NCBI RefSeq assembly: GCF_000347635.1
Contig: NC_020514.1
Location: 1,984,001-2,048,000, forward strand
Direction: 5' to 3'
DNA length: 64,000 nucleotides
Source of the DNA: Paraglaciecola psychrophila 170
GTDB lineage: Bacteria > Pseudomonadota > Gammaproteobacteria > Enterobacterales > Alteromonadaceae
Position numbers and translations under genes: made by a program. Shown here piece by piece: positions 48,295-56,644 of this stretch. Below the pieces are notes generated by a model. That model had not been told where the DNA came from. It saw nothing but the letters and a program-made list of their open reading frames with translations, and searched no databases. Numbering within the stretch: the first letter of the stretch is position 1; every line of letters starts with the position of its first letter.

Positions 48295-48340
48295 CAATAC
48301 GTATGTATATACAAGTGTCATCACAAGTGTATATGTATAC

Positions 48341-49048
48341 ATGTTTACAACGGTATATCAATGGGTTAACGTGCTGTTTTTAGCCTGTGAAACTCATCAT
48401 GCGCCTTACCAGAAAAAAAATACTGACTTAGAGCAGGACAAACCTAAACGCAAACCCGCTATTTCAGAGCAGGAGCTGATGGAAGCTGCTGTGCGGCTAG
48501 TGGACTCCAAGCGAAGCGTGTCGAGCCTTAGTCTTAGAGAAATTGCACGGGAAGCCGGTATTGCGCCGAATAGCTTTTACCGTCATTTTAGGGACGTTGA
48601 TGAACTTGCTGTGGCATTAATTGATCGGGCAGGGCGCGGTCTTCGAGGCACAATACGCGAAGCACGCAAGCGACTTGAAAACGACCGAGGCGGAGTACGT
48701 AGTTCGGTGGAAGTGTTTATGGAAGCACTGGATGATGAGCAGAAATATCTAAAAATTTTGCTTCGTGAGATTTCAATCGGATCAGATGCCTTTCGCAATG
48801 CAGTTGATCGTGAACTCAACTATTTCGAAGAGGAGCTAAATGATGAATTGCTGCGCATCGCAAAGGCTAGTGGTAAAGAAATTCACGAACCACGCCTGGT
48901 CGCCAAGGCAATAACTCGACTGGTATTTACCCTTGGCGCCTCTGCCGCGAATATGAATATTGAACAGCGCAACGATTTAACCCAAGAAACAGTAACGATG
49001 GTGCGGATGATTATTGTTGGTGCTAACGCGATGGTTAAGCGAAAATAA
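48341..49048 (+). CDS. TetR-type repressor of the FabR/DesT group
   Basis: A protein of 235 residues from ATG 48341; a later start within the next 40 codons is possible because the first 35 residues are unlike TetR proteins. The helix-turn-helix is SLREIAREAGIAPNSFYRHF (about residues 67-86), which is near-identical in pattern to FabR. The C-terminal part (FMEALDDEQKYLKILLREIS) also fits this group. FabR and DesT sense the saturated/unsaturated acyl-CoA ratio and control desaturase or fabA/fabB genes. The gene is divergent from the desaturase operon with a perfect palindrome between, so it probably represses both. Confidence 0.85.
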   Translation: MFTTVYQWVNVLFLACETHHAPYQKKNTDLEQDKPKRKPAISEQELMEAAVRLVDSKRSVSSLSLREIAREAGIAPNSFYRHFRDVDELAVALIDRAGRGLRGTIREARKRLENDRGGVRSSVEVFMEALDDEQKYLKILLREISIGSDAFRNAVDRELNYFEEELNDELLRIAKASGKEIHEPRLVAKAITRLVFTLGASAANMNIEQRNDLTQETVTMVRMIIVGANAMVKRK

Positions 49049-49098
49049 TTCAGAAATAAAAAATAGTGCTCATTAGCATTTAACTATGGTTAAGCAAC

Positions 49099-49133
49099 AC
49101 ACATCACATTCGTTGTGATGTGTTGTAGTTTTT
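49099..49133 (+). terminator. Intrinsic terminator after the FabR/DesT-like gene
   Basis: ACACATCACA (49099-49108) pairs with TGTGATGTGT (49114-49123) around a 5-base loop, followed within 5 bases by TTTTT (49129-49133). It lies 51 bases after the repressor stop. Confidence 0.75.
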
Positions 49134-49347
49134 AGTCAATCGCTTCTAAGGAAAGAAATAGCGCTGCGCATTGCCACCTGAACAACCCAAATGCTTAACT
49201 TATAATCTGTGTCATAAATGTCAAACTACCTCTAAATTGTAATGTGTTACTGTGATCCCAAAGATTCATAAAAACGTGTTTGTTGTTCAGGATCGCATTA
49301 TCAAAGTCTGTAAAGTAAAACGTTATGTGCGAACTAATTCAAATTGA

Positions 49348-49958
49348 TCAATCTAGATTCATTTTTTGCATGTAGCTGGAAAGCATTAAATCATTTAAAT
49401 TATTCGAGTTATTAAGCGCATTTAAAACCCCAGTTTGGTCATCTTTATTTTGTTTTGCCCCAACTTTAATTGACCTTCTAATCTTGTTAACACGATTTTA
49501 AATCCTACTATGCCTGCTAACATTTTGTGTTTGATTTGGTCGGTGACTACATCCCGCTGAACCAATAGTTGCGGTTCATATTTTTCAACGACTTTCTCGA
49601 CTGCTTCTAATGTTTGATGCGGGTCAAGCAAAGAGGCAACGCCATAGGCATGCACCGCCGTATAGTTCCAGGTTGGCACTGCGGGTTTTGAGGTATACCA
49701 ACTAGGAGAGATATAACCATGTGGTCCAGTAAAGATGACCAGTACATTCTGACCTTCTAAGTCTTTCCAATGAGGATTAGCTTTAGCACAATGAGCATAT
49801 AACGCACCTTTTTCACCTTCATCTGCATGTAAAACAAAGGGCAGATGTGTGCCTGAAAGTCCGTCTGCAGAGGATATCACTACTCCAAAACCAAACTCAT
49901 CGATAAACTGATGTTTATGGTTTATCTCTATTATTTTAAATATATTTGGAATATACAT
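49348..49958 (-). pseudogene. PaiB-type FMN-binding regulator with a 3' frameshift
   Basis: The uncorrected frame ends after 178 residues at 49422. Adding one A in the short A run of AACAAAATAAAG (about 49445) gives the ordinary ending DDQTGVLNALNNSNNLNDLM and a TGA at 49348-49350, a total of 203 residues as usual for PaiB. The FMN-binding core is intact: FGVVISSADGLSGTHLPFVL, then GPHGYISPSWYTSK (about residues 75-90) and VPTWNYTAVHAYG. PaiB proteins pair with a GNAT acetyltransferase (PaiA). Here the GNAT gene directly upstream and the divergent MocR gene are broken as well, so the whole locus may be inactive. Confidence 0.75.
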
Positions 49959-49971
49959 AATCTGGCTACTC

Positions 49972-50579
49972 CTATATTTTTTCGATTGTTGGCTGGGTTA
50001 ATTTGGCTAATAATTTGCAATTAACTTGTGACCATTCTTGCTTGATGATGCTGTAAACGGCACTGCTACGGATACTGCCGTCTTCTTGAATACGACAATC
50101 ACGGTGAATACCTTCAAAGGTTGCACCTATTGCTGAAATAGCTGTTCTTGAGTGTTGGTTTTTTTGATGTGTTTGAAATGCCACTCTGTTGAGCACAAGT
50201 GTTTCAAATGCATGGGTTAACAATAAAAGTTTACAGCGGCGATTAACGAAACTTCTTTGAGCAGTGGGGTTTAAAAAGGTAAACCAATTTCAATGGATTT
50301 GTGCTTTACAGAAATATTAAGGTAGCTAGTTGAACCCACAATTTCATTTTGTGTTTTATCGACGATAACAAAAGGTTGCTGAAGATTTAAACGGGCGTTT
50401 TCAATACAAGACTCAACCCACTGTTTGGTGATATCTAGGGTTTGACAATAGTTAGTTGTGGTCCATTGCCAAATTGCCAGATCTTTGCCGGCGCGATACA
50501 AGTTTTTTATATGACTAGCGTGCATTGGTTTAAGTGCCACATATTCGTCTTCCAGTATCATCAATTCTTGAGTCATCAT
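49972..50579 (-). pseudogene. GNAT-family N-acetyltransferase with a frameshift
   Basis: The N-terminal half (50579-50271) reads LEDEYVALKPMHASHIKNLY through PFVIVDKTQNEIVGSTSYL and is stopped by TAA after EIGLPF. One missing T in the T5 run at about 50275 separates it from the other half, NPTAQRSFVNRRCKLLLLTH then FETLVLNRVAFQTHQKNQHS to the stop at 49972. The corrected protein (about 200 residues) has the conserved GNAT hydrogen-bonding and acetyl-CoA regions of the RimJ/RimL-type group. It is transcribed with the PaiB-like gene. Single-base loss could be sequencing error. Confidence 0.7.
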
Positions 50580-50671
50580 TTATCTTCTCTTCTTTTGATT
50601 TGTTAGATTCGCTATTATTACTGTATTTTGGTCTAATTAAATCAACCAAAATTAAGATTTAATCTAGACCA

Positions 50672-52146
50672 ATGAAAGTGTTTAAATTGCAGAATATAAA
50701 CAGCTCCCAAGCTAAGTATTTGCAGCTTGCAGAAACGGTTAGGTGTGCTATTTAGCAAGGACAGTTGGCTGCGGGTGATAAGTTGCCATCGGTTAAATCT
50801 ATAAGTGAAGATGTAGGCTATAACCGGCATACGGTGATGAAGTCTTTAGCTGAGCTGGTTGCTGAAGGTTGGATTGAGTCAATCCAAAGAGTTGGCTACA
50901 AAGTGGTGTCTCATTTGCCAATCGAGAATAGCAAGCGCCAAGCATTGTCTAGGGTGGCAGGTATTAGCAGTCATATCGACTACCGCTTTGTGCGTTCGGG
51001 TAGCGCATTACCTTCTTATCCAGCCAATCGTTTTGAGTACAACTTTTCTGGTGGTCAACCAGATTTAAATTTGTTTCCTTTTGATGAGTTTAAGCGTTGT
51101 ATGTCTGAAGTACTGTCTCGGCCTAACCCGGCTCAATTGAGCTATGGGCAAAGTGCTGGCACACCTGAACTCATAGACCAAGTTAAGACCTATCCGCGTA
51201 AGTCTAGAGCGATTACCGAACGTGAAATTGTGATCACCAATGGTTCACAAGAAGCACTGTTTATTGTGTCACAATTACTACTGCAGTCAGGTGATAAAGT
51301 GGCCGTTGAAGAGTTGGGTTATCCCCCTGCTATGTCGGCGTTTAGCAATACGGGTGCTGAGTTGGTGGGGGTTAAGCAAGATGCACAGGGGATGTGCCCT
51401 GATAACTTAGAAGTACAAATACTAAAAGGTAACATTAGGTTGATATACCTGACACCTTTGCACCAATACCCTACGACGGTCACGTTAACGGTGAGTCGAA
51501 GAATGGCTATTTATCGGCTTGCTGCACAGCACAAAATCCCTATAGTAGAAGATGATTACGATCATGAATTCCATTACCGTTGTCAACCCCTTCCGCCCAT
51601 GGCAACCGAAGATCCAGCGCAACTGATTATCTACCTTTCGACCTTTTCAAAAATAATGTTTCCAGGTGCCAGAATTGGCATCATGGCTGTCAGCAAAGCT
51701 ATGGCAAAGGCCGTAACTGAATATCGATTAATGATTTGCCATAAAAGCAATGTGTTGATGCAAGCTGCATTAGCTAAATGGATGGCGGACGGTGGTTTTG
51801 AAAGGCACTTAAGGCGAACCACTCGGGTCAATCTGCAGCGCAGAGACCATGCTGTTTTGGTACTAAAAAAAACCCCTGTTTTGAATTTGTTATTCCTGAT
51901 GGCGGTATGGCTCTTTGGGTGAAGTTGAAACATAGCACGGACATTATTCAAGTTATCCCCAGCGCTGAGCGGTTAGCCAATAAGTGTCAAGCACTGGGTA
52001 TCTATATCCAACACGAAAAGCAGTTCTGCTTCGATAAGAATAACGACCGAGATGGTTTTATACGTTTGGGATTTGCAGGAATGAATGAAAATAAGTTTGC
52101 TGAAGGAATAGAATTGTTAGTCAATAGTTTAAACATTAAACATTAA
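50672..52146 (+). pseudogene. MocR/PdxR-type regulator (GntR HTH plus aminotransferase domain), broken
   Basis: ATG 50672 starts MKVFKLQNINSSQAKYLQLA; an in-frame TAG at 50753-50755 interrupts before QGQLAAGDKLPSVKSISEDV, the GntR winged-helix core. The type I aminotransferase domain follows, with the PLP-lysine region STFSKIMFPGARIG (about 51640-51680). At about 51871 one A is missing from an A8 run, so the natural ending (FEFVIPDGGMALWVKLKHST to NSLNIKH) is in another frame. Nonsense plus frameshift indicates loss. It is divergent from the GNAT-PaiB genes and was presumably their regulator. Six copies of a 7-base repeat mark its end. Confidence 0.8.
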
Positions 52147-52172
52147 ACATTAAACATTAAACATTAAACATT
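52131..52172. repeat. Six tandem copies of a 7-bp repeat (AAACATT)
   Basis: AAACATT is repeated six times without mismatch from 52131 to 52172. It overlaps the last codons of the MocR-type pseudogene and extends past its stop. Seven is not a multiple of three, so changes in copy number would shift a reading frame if it were internal to one. Confidence 0.85.
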
Positions 52173-52396
52173 AGTTATCTAAGCCTGCGCATTGTTGTAG
52201 GAAAACATAGAGATGTTCAGGAAATATCTAAGGTATTTGTAGTTATGATGGTTTTGTTTGTGGGTTTGATAATTGTTTTGTCTACATGGCCGCGTCGAAC
52301 GTCACTCAGTAAATTATATTTTTAATATAGATAATCGTGCACAAGCAAAGCTAGTGAGACTGAGAAGCAGCCAACTGCTTAATTAACGGACTTGAA

Positions 52397-52891
52397 GTGT
52401 TTTATCATAGCAATGCCATGCACTTCGGTAATGATAAGCATGTGCTGGTATTTTTATACGGCTTCAGTACTGACAAATATGTTTGGAGCCGTCTTACCAA
52501 GAGGTTTTCTGAGCAATACCACTTGCTTATTCCTGATCTCAAAGATCATGGTCAAACTGCTTATGACCAAAGAGATGACTACTCTGTACCCAGTCATTGC
52601 CAGATGTTATTGCTACTATTTGAGCAATTGAAGATTGAACGTTTCAGCATTGTGGGCAACTCTATGGGCGCCATGATGCCAGCTAAACGACTAGATGATA
52701 TGCCTGAACGAATTTAAAAATCTTTATTGATTGCTCCCGGTTGAGTCAAATTACAATTTTCTCAACACATGATAGACAATCAAATAAACCCATTTGAACA
52801 CCAAGTTGAACAGGACTTTGCTAATGGTTTGCTAATCTGTAGCGTGAAAGAGACGCGGCAGAGTATTAATGTGTTACTTCATATTATTTAA
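52397..52891 (+). pseudogene. Fragmented alpha/beta hydrolase
   Basis: A frame of 106 codons (52397-52717) reads LVFLYGFSTDKYVWSRLTK, then LLIPDLKDHGQT, and GNSMGAMM (nucleophile elbow), ending at TAA. The next stretch, FSQHMIDNQINPFE and EQDFANGLLICSV, continues as a hydrolase lid in a different frame or after a stop up to about 52891. The cap domain and the catalytic Asp and His are lost. The start ATG has a weak ribosome binding site. True decay. Confidence 0.6.
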
Positions 52892-53309
52892 AATTTTCAG
52901 TGCAACCGTCTTTACATTCTCCGTATAAATACAGGCTATGATTAGTCAGTGTCATATCATGATTGGCAGCGACATCCTTTTGGCACTGCTCTATAACATT
53001 ATCCTCAAATTCAACGACTTTCCCGCATTTTAAACAAACTAGATGATCATGGTGGAGTTCGCCACTTAGCTCAAACACAGATTTACCGCCTTCAAAATAA
53101 TGTCTGTCAATAATGCCTGCATCATCAAATTAATTCAGTACCCTGTATACCGTAGCAAGACCAATTTCTTCACCACTTTCAAGCAATAATCTGTAAATAT
53201 CCTCTGCGCTTACGTGTTGGGAGCCTATTTTTTTGAGGATATTTAATATTGTTACTCTCGGATGGGTTACTTTTAAACCTGATTTTTTTAGCTCTTTGTT
53301 TTGCTGCAT
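52884..53309 (-). pseudogene. fur: Ferric uptake regulator gene interrupted by one in-frame stop
   Basis: From ATG 53309 the frame reads MQQNKELKKSGLKVTHPRVT, SAEDIYRLLLESGEEIG, LATVYRVLN, then TAA (53130-53132) where Gln is normal, and continues FDDAGIIDRHYFEGGKSV, HHDHLVCLKCGKVVEF (metal ligands) to the stop at 52884: 141 residues, the family's usual length. The second Cys pair is CKDGC. Apart from one CAA-to-TAA change nothing is wrong. Fur represses iron-uptake genes when loaded with Fe2+. With fur dead the neighbouring Fur-box genes would be constitutive, unless another fur copy exists or the stop is a base-call error. Confidence 0.85.
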
Positions 53310-53696
53310 CGTAATATTTCCTAACTATCCTTGGTTGAATTCGTGATTAAATTCTCTAGTGGTTATTTGGGACATTAACTGCTGCGCATGCCATGCTTGT
53401 CAGTGTGACCTAAAGGTAAATAAGTCGTTATGCTAGGGATCATCAGTATGGCGCAACTAGCGCGATTAAACCCGCTGTGAACTTTCGACTTTTGGTTGAC
53501 GTAAAAAGTGCGTCTGCTTGTCATGTTTGTTGTTTGATCTCTACACTAGAAAAGTAAATGAATCTTAAAAAATGCCAATACGTCATTGGATATTGACGAT
53601 AAAACGATGCGGACACATTTAACTGTATCCGTATCGGGCATAAGGTTAAGCCAGGACCAGTGAAACGTAACTCAAGAGCACAGGCATGTTAATCTA
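53310..53696. other. Upstream region of fur, no gene seen
   Basis: About 390 bases between the fur start and the Fur-box-like site at 53697. No coding frame supported. The fur promoter is expected in the first 100 bases upstream of 53309; no clear sequence motif was identified. Confidence 0.3.
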
Positions 53697-53712
53697 AATG
53701 CAAATCATTATC
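53697..53712. promoter_or_regulatory. Fur box (14 of 16 to the core consensus)
   Basis: AATGCAAATCATTATC matches the core of the Fur consensus (AATGATAATCATTATC) at 14 of 16 positions. No protein gene starts nearby: fur is 388 bases away and fpr is convergent. On the plus strand it is followed after about 90 bases by an intrinsic-terminator-like hairpin, so it may control a small RNA. Confidence 0.6.
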
Positions 53713-53718
53713 AATGGC

Positions 53719-53832
53719 GTTTGTGTGAATTATTTAGAAATTATTATAACAAATGCAAAAGAGCAGGGTATCTAATGCACAATGTATTCAAGCCGTGTTA
53801 GACAAAGCCAGCAATATTAGTGCTGGCTTTCT
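53719..53832 (+). ncRNA. Candidate Fur-controlled small RNA (RyhB-like position and terminator)
   Basis: Downstream of the Fur box lies a possible promoter (TTGTGT at 53721-53726 and TTATAA at 53744-53749, 17 bases apart), about 60-110 bases of A+T-rich sequence without an open frame, and a hairpin (53804-53830) ending in CTTTCT. In enterobacteria the Fur-repressed RNA RyhB has the same order of Fur box, approximately 90-base RNA, and a terminator stem containing GCCAGC and GCTGGC, as here. Primary sequence of the body is not clearly similar. The start could be near 53719 or 53757 depending on the promoter used. The hairpin may instead serve the convergent fpr gene. Confidence 0.35.
53804..53830. 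terminator. Bidirectional terminator-like hairpin
   Basis: AAAGCCAGCA (53804-53813) pairs with TGCTGGCTTT (53821-53830) around a 7-base loop. It lies 124 bases after the fpr stop on the minus strand and ends a possible small RNA on the plus strand. The stem ends in AAA/TTT on both sides, allowing function in both directions. Confidence 0.65.
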
Positions 53833-53953
53833 AACTATCTTTAGTCAACACATAACTGACCTTAGAAGGTTATAAATATTAACTGAGAGTATTAGCCAAC
53901 TTCAAAATATGTTGTGGATATATGCTGTCTAATCTAACTCCGACCTCTATTGA

Positions 53954-54763
53954 TTATTTTTCAATAAAAGCCTGTTCAATAACATAGTGCCCTTGGCTGC
54001 GAGATGTGGCTTTAGAGAAACCTTTCTCATCCAAAATAGTCATGAGGTCTTGCAACATCCCATCATTTCCGCAGATCATAAAACGATCGTGCTGTGGATC
54101 AATATTGGCTAATCCTAAGTGATTACTAAGTTGATTACTTTCGAGTAAATCAGTTATACGTCCTTGATGAGGGCGCAAACCATCAATGGTTTTTAGACTA
54201 TTGTATTCGTAGGTTTCGCGGGTCACTGTTGGATAGTAGAGAAGTTTTTGAGTGATCAAATCTCCAAAATATGGATTGTTGGGCAGAGTATGCTCTATCT
54301 CTTGCTGGTAAGTAAGTTCTGAAGCAATTCGCACACCATGGACCAAGATGATTTTATCAAATTGTTCATACATATTAGGATCTCTAATAATACTCATGAA
54401 AGGCGCAAGTCCGGTGCCAGTGCTCAGTAAGTACAGGTTTTTACCGGGGATCAAATACCCAGGCACTAAAGTGCCAGCAGGTCTGGTGGTTAATATAAGT
54501 TCATCCCCCGTCTGAATTTTTTGTAAGCGAGAGGTGAGCGCACCATCTGCTACTTTGATACTAAAAAACTCTAATTCATCTTCGTAATTTGCGCTGGCAA
54601 TACTGTAAGCACGCATCAAAGGTTTGCCTGCTACTTCAATGCCAATCATAACAAATTGACCATTTTCAAAAGTAAAAGACTTTTGTCGAGTTGTTTTAAA
54701 ACTAAATAATGTTTCATTCCAATGATGGACATCGGTAACTTGTTCAATAACTGTGTTTCTCAT
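53954..54763 (-). CDS. fpr: Ferredoxin/flavodoxin-NADP+ reductase
   Basis: A protein of 269 residues. The FAD-binding domain has MRAYSIASANYEDELEFF (RAYS-type motif, about residues 50-67), and the NADP-binding domain has LLSTGTGLAPFMSIIRD and FMICGNDGMLQDL. The C-terminus VIEQAFIEK is as in the bacterial subclass I Fpr proteins. It transfers electrons between NADPH and ferredoxin or flavodoxin in the cytoplasm, supporting iron-sulfur and iron metabolism. Divergent from the DUF4198 gene with a Fur-box-like site between, so both may be iron-repressed. Confidence 0.88.
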   Translation of the reverse strand: MRNTVIEQVTDVHHWNETLFSFKTTRQKSFTFENGQFVMIGIEVAGKPLMRAYSIASANYEDELEFFSIKVADGALTSRLQKIQTGDELILTTRPAGTLVPGYLIPGKNLYLLSTGTGLAPFMSIIRDPNMYEQFDKIILVHGVRIASELTYQQEIEHTLPNNPYFGDLITQKLLYYPTVTRETYEYNSLKTIDGLRPHQGRITDLLESNQLSNHLGLANIDPQHDRFMICGNDGMLQDLMTILDEKGFSKATSRSQGHYVIEQAFIEK

Positions 54764-54819
54764 CGTTTTATAGACCCCTTAAAAATAAATATATTATGCC
54801 ATAACACCCCTTCAAATGC

Positions 54820-54840
54820 TATTGCGAATTATTCTCATTC
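54820..54840. promoter_or_regulatory. Fur-box-like site between fpr and the DUF4198 gene
   Basis: On the minus strand AATGAGAATAATTCGC matches 12 of 16 positions of the Fur core. It sits 57 bases upstream of fpr and 55 bases upstream of the DUF4198 gene start, the only non-coding space between them. Confidence 0.55.
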
Positions 54841-54894
54841 GTATATAGTGGTGTGCGAAATAAAACACAAATACAATTATGGGGTAACACGAAT

Positions 54895-55680
54895 ATGTTT
54901 AAACATGGAATTTTACTAGGGAGTATTTTCCTAAGTACTGCTTGTTTAGGGCACACACCATATCTAAAACCTCTGTCATTTGAGCCCTCTCGTGATGGGA
55001 TGATGACTTTGGACGCATCATTTGCAGAGAAGTTTTTTGTTCCGGAAGTGGCCTTTGCGAACAGCATATATTTGGTTAGCCAGCCTGATGGAAAAACCAC
55101 TACTCCTGATTTTATGAGTCAATTAAAGACCCGAGTTGTCATTGAACATAAGTTGGAAGAGGATGGTACGTATCGCTTTAGCACCGGAAAAAGATTAGGC
55201 CGAGTATTTAAAACCTATGAATTAGATGGCAAGCGCCATTCCATGGAAAACCCTGCGGAGTCTATTCCTAAGGGAGCCAAATTATTGTCATTTTTCCAAT
55301 CACTTACAATAGCTGAAACCTATGCCAGCAAGGGGGCGCCAAATGATGTTGCCTTTTCTGCTTATAACACGGGCCTAGAATTTGTTCCTGTGACCCATCC
55401 AAATGATCTTTTTGTTTATGAGCCTTTTGAGTTTACGAGTTTGTTTGATGGTAAGCCAATTGAAGGTTTAAAAGTACAGGTGTTTTTGGCCAAAGATCAA
55501 TTTACAGATGAGAAGCCGACACTCGAATTGATATCAAATGCCAAAGGTGGTTTGTCGTTTACACCTAAAGAAGCCGGAACATATTTACTGTTAGCCAGGC
55601 ATCGAAGTGATGCGCCTGCTACTTCTATTGCTCCTCAAATAAGTAACACCTATACCTTGGTTATTGAAGCTGTTGAATAA
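54895..55680 (+). CDS. DUF4198 family exported protein
   Basis: The start is ATG 54895 (the frame is open from 54853, but this ATG follows GGGGT and gives a normal signal peptide LLGSIFLSTACLGHTPYLKP). A protein of 261 residues. The mature part starts HTPYLKPLSFEPSRDGMM, as in DUF4198 proteins (often periplasmic, related to cobalt/nickel- or iron-linked proteins), and ends in an immunoglobulin-like domain (PIEGLKVQVFLAKDQ, EAGTYLLLARH). First gene of the run with the EF-hand, ApbE-DUF2271 and TonB-receptor genes. DUF4198 and DUF2271 genes recur near ApbE flavin transferases. Function unknown. Confidence 0.75.
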   Translation: MFKHGILLGSIFLSTACLGHTPYLKPLSFEPSRDGMMTLDASFAEKFFVPEVAFANSIYLVSQPDGKTTTPDFMSQLKTRVVIEHKLEEDGTYRFSTGKRLGRVFKTYELDGKRHSMENPAESIPKGAKLLSFFQSLTIAETYASKGAPNDVAFSAYNTGLEFVPVTHPNDLFVYEPFEFTSLFDGKPIEGLKVQVFLAKDQFTDEKPTLELISNAKGGLSFTPKEAGTYLLLARHRSDAPATSIAPQISNTYTLVIEAVE

Positions 55681-55705
55681 TCATATACAAATCGGAGATA
55701 AATTT

Positions 55706-56644
55706 ATGAACGTTAGATTGATTTTAATGACCGCTTTTTTTTATTACCAAGCTTGGCCATAGATGCGGCATCACATCGTAAAATGGTTTTTGTTAATCAG
55801 TATGATTTAGACGGCGATTGGTTGCTGTATGCGGGGGAGTTTGAGCATGCCAGAAAAAGGCGTTTTAACAACACCGACGAAAATCAAGACGGTGTCGTTA
55901 ATGAAGAAGAGTATGTATTTGAATATCAAAATAAATTGGACACACAATTAGTAATAGACCGCAAAGGGCAGGTCCAACAGACAATAGTGCGGTTTAATGC
56001 CTTAGATAAAAATGAAAACGACATGATGGAGTGGCAAGAATATGAAGCATCAGGGTTACGCAGTTTTACGCGTTATGACGTAAATGAAGATGGCAATATT
56101 GATACTCAAGATCTTGCCCCGGTAAATAAATGGAAACGTAAAGATACCGCTAAAATGACTAAGCAACAGCAAGAAAATTTAAGGGATCGTCAACTGGCAT
56201 TAGCCAAACGCTCTCTTAGTATGCCTTCAACACATGATAAAAAGGGCATGTTTAGCAAGTATGACAACAACCAAAATGGCGTTATTACTAAAGCAGAACA
56301 CCAGCTACGTCGCCGTGCTGATTTTGATTTAACCGATGAAGATAACAATGGCTGGGTGAGTCAAGACGAATACTTGTTCGAGTATCAAAACCGCATGGAT
56401 AAGCAGATTGCTAAAACACGTTTGGCTGCCATTAAACAAACCTATGTGCGCTTTGGTGTGTTGGATAAAAAATGAAGATGGTCAAATGACGATAGAGGAG
56501 TATCAGTTTTCTGGGCAGCGTAGTTTTAATCGTTGGGACAGCGATAAAAATGATCTTGTGAGCATGAGTGAAGCGTTACCAGAGGCTCGTAAAAATCCAG
56601 AATTACAATCTTCAAGTGCACAAGTTGTGGCTGTTAATGAGTAA
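55706..56644 (+). pseudogene. Exported EF-hand protein with two compensating homopolymer shifts
   Basis: The ATG at 55706 begins a signal peptide (VRLILMTAFF), then one T is missing in the T8 run around 55735-55742, so the frame moves to LLPSLAIDAASHRKMVFVNQ. It shifts back after one extra A in the A6 run near 56468, ending at TAA 56642. Corrected length about 312 residues. It contains eight EF-hand-like loops, including DENQDGVVNEEEY, DKNENDMMEWQEY, DVNEDGNIDTQDL, DNNQNGVITKAEH, DEDNNGWVSQDEY and DKNEDGQMTIEEY, so it probably binds Ca2+ in the periplasm or at the surface. As everything else in the operon is intact, sequencing error seems more likely than loss. Confidence 0.75.
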
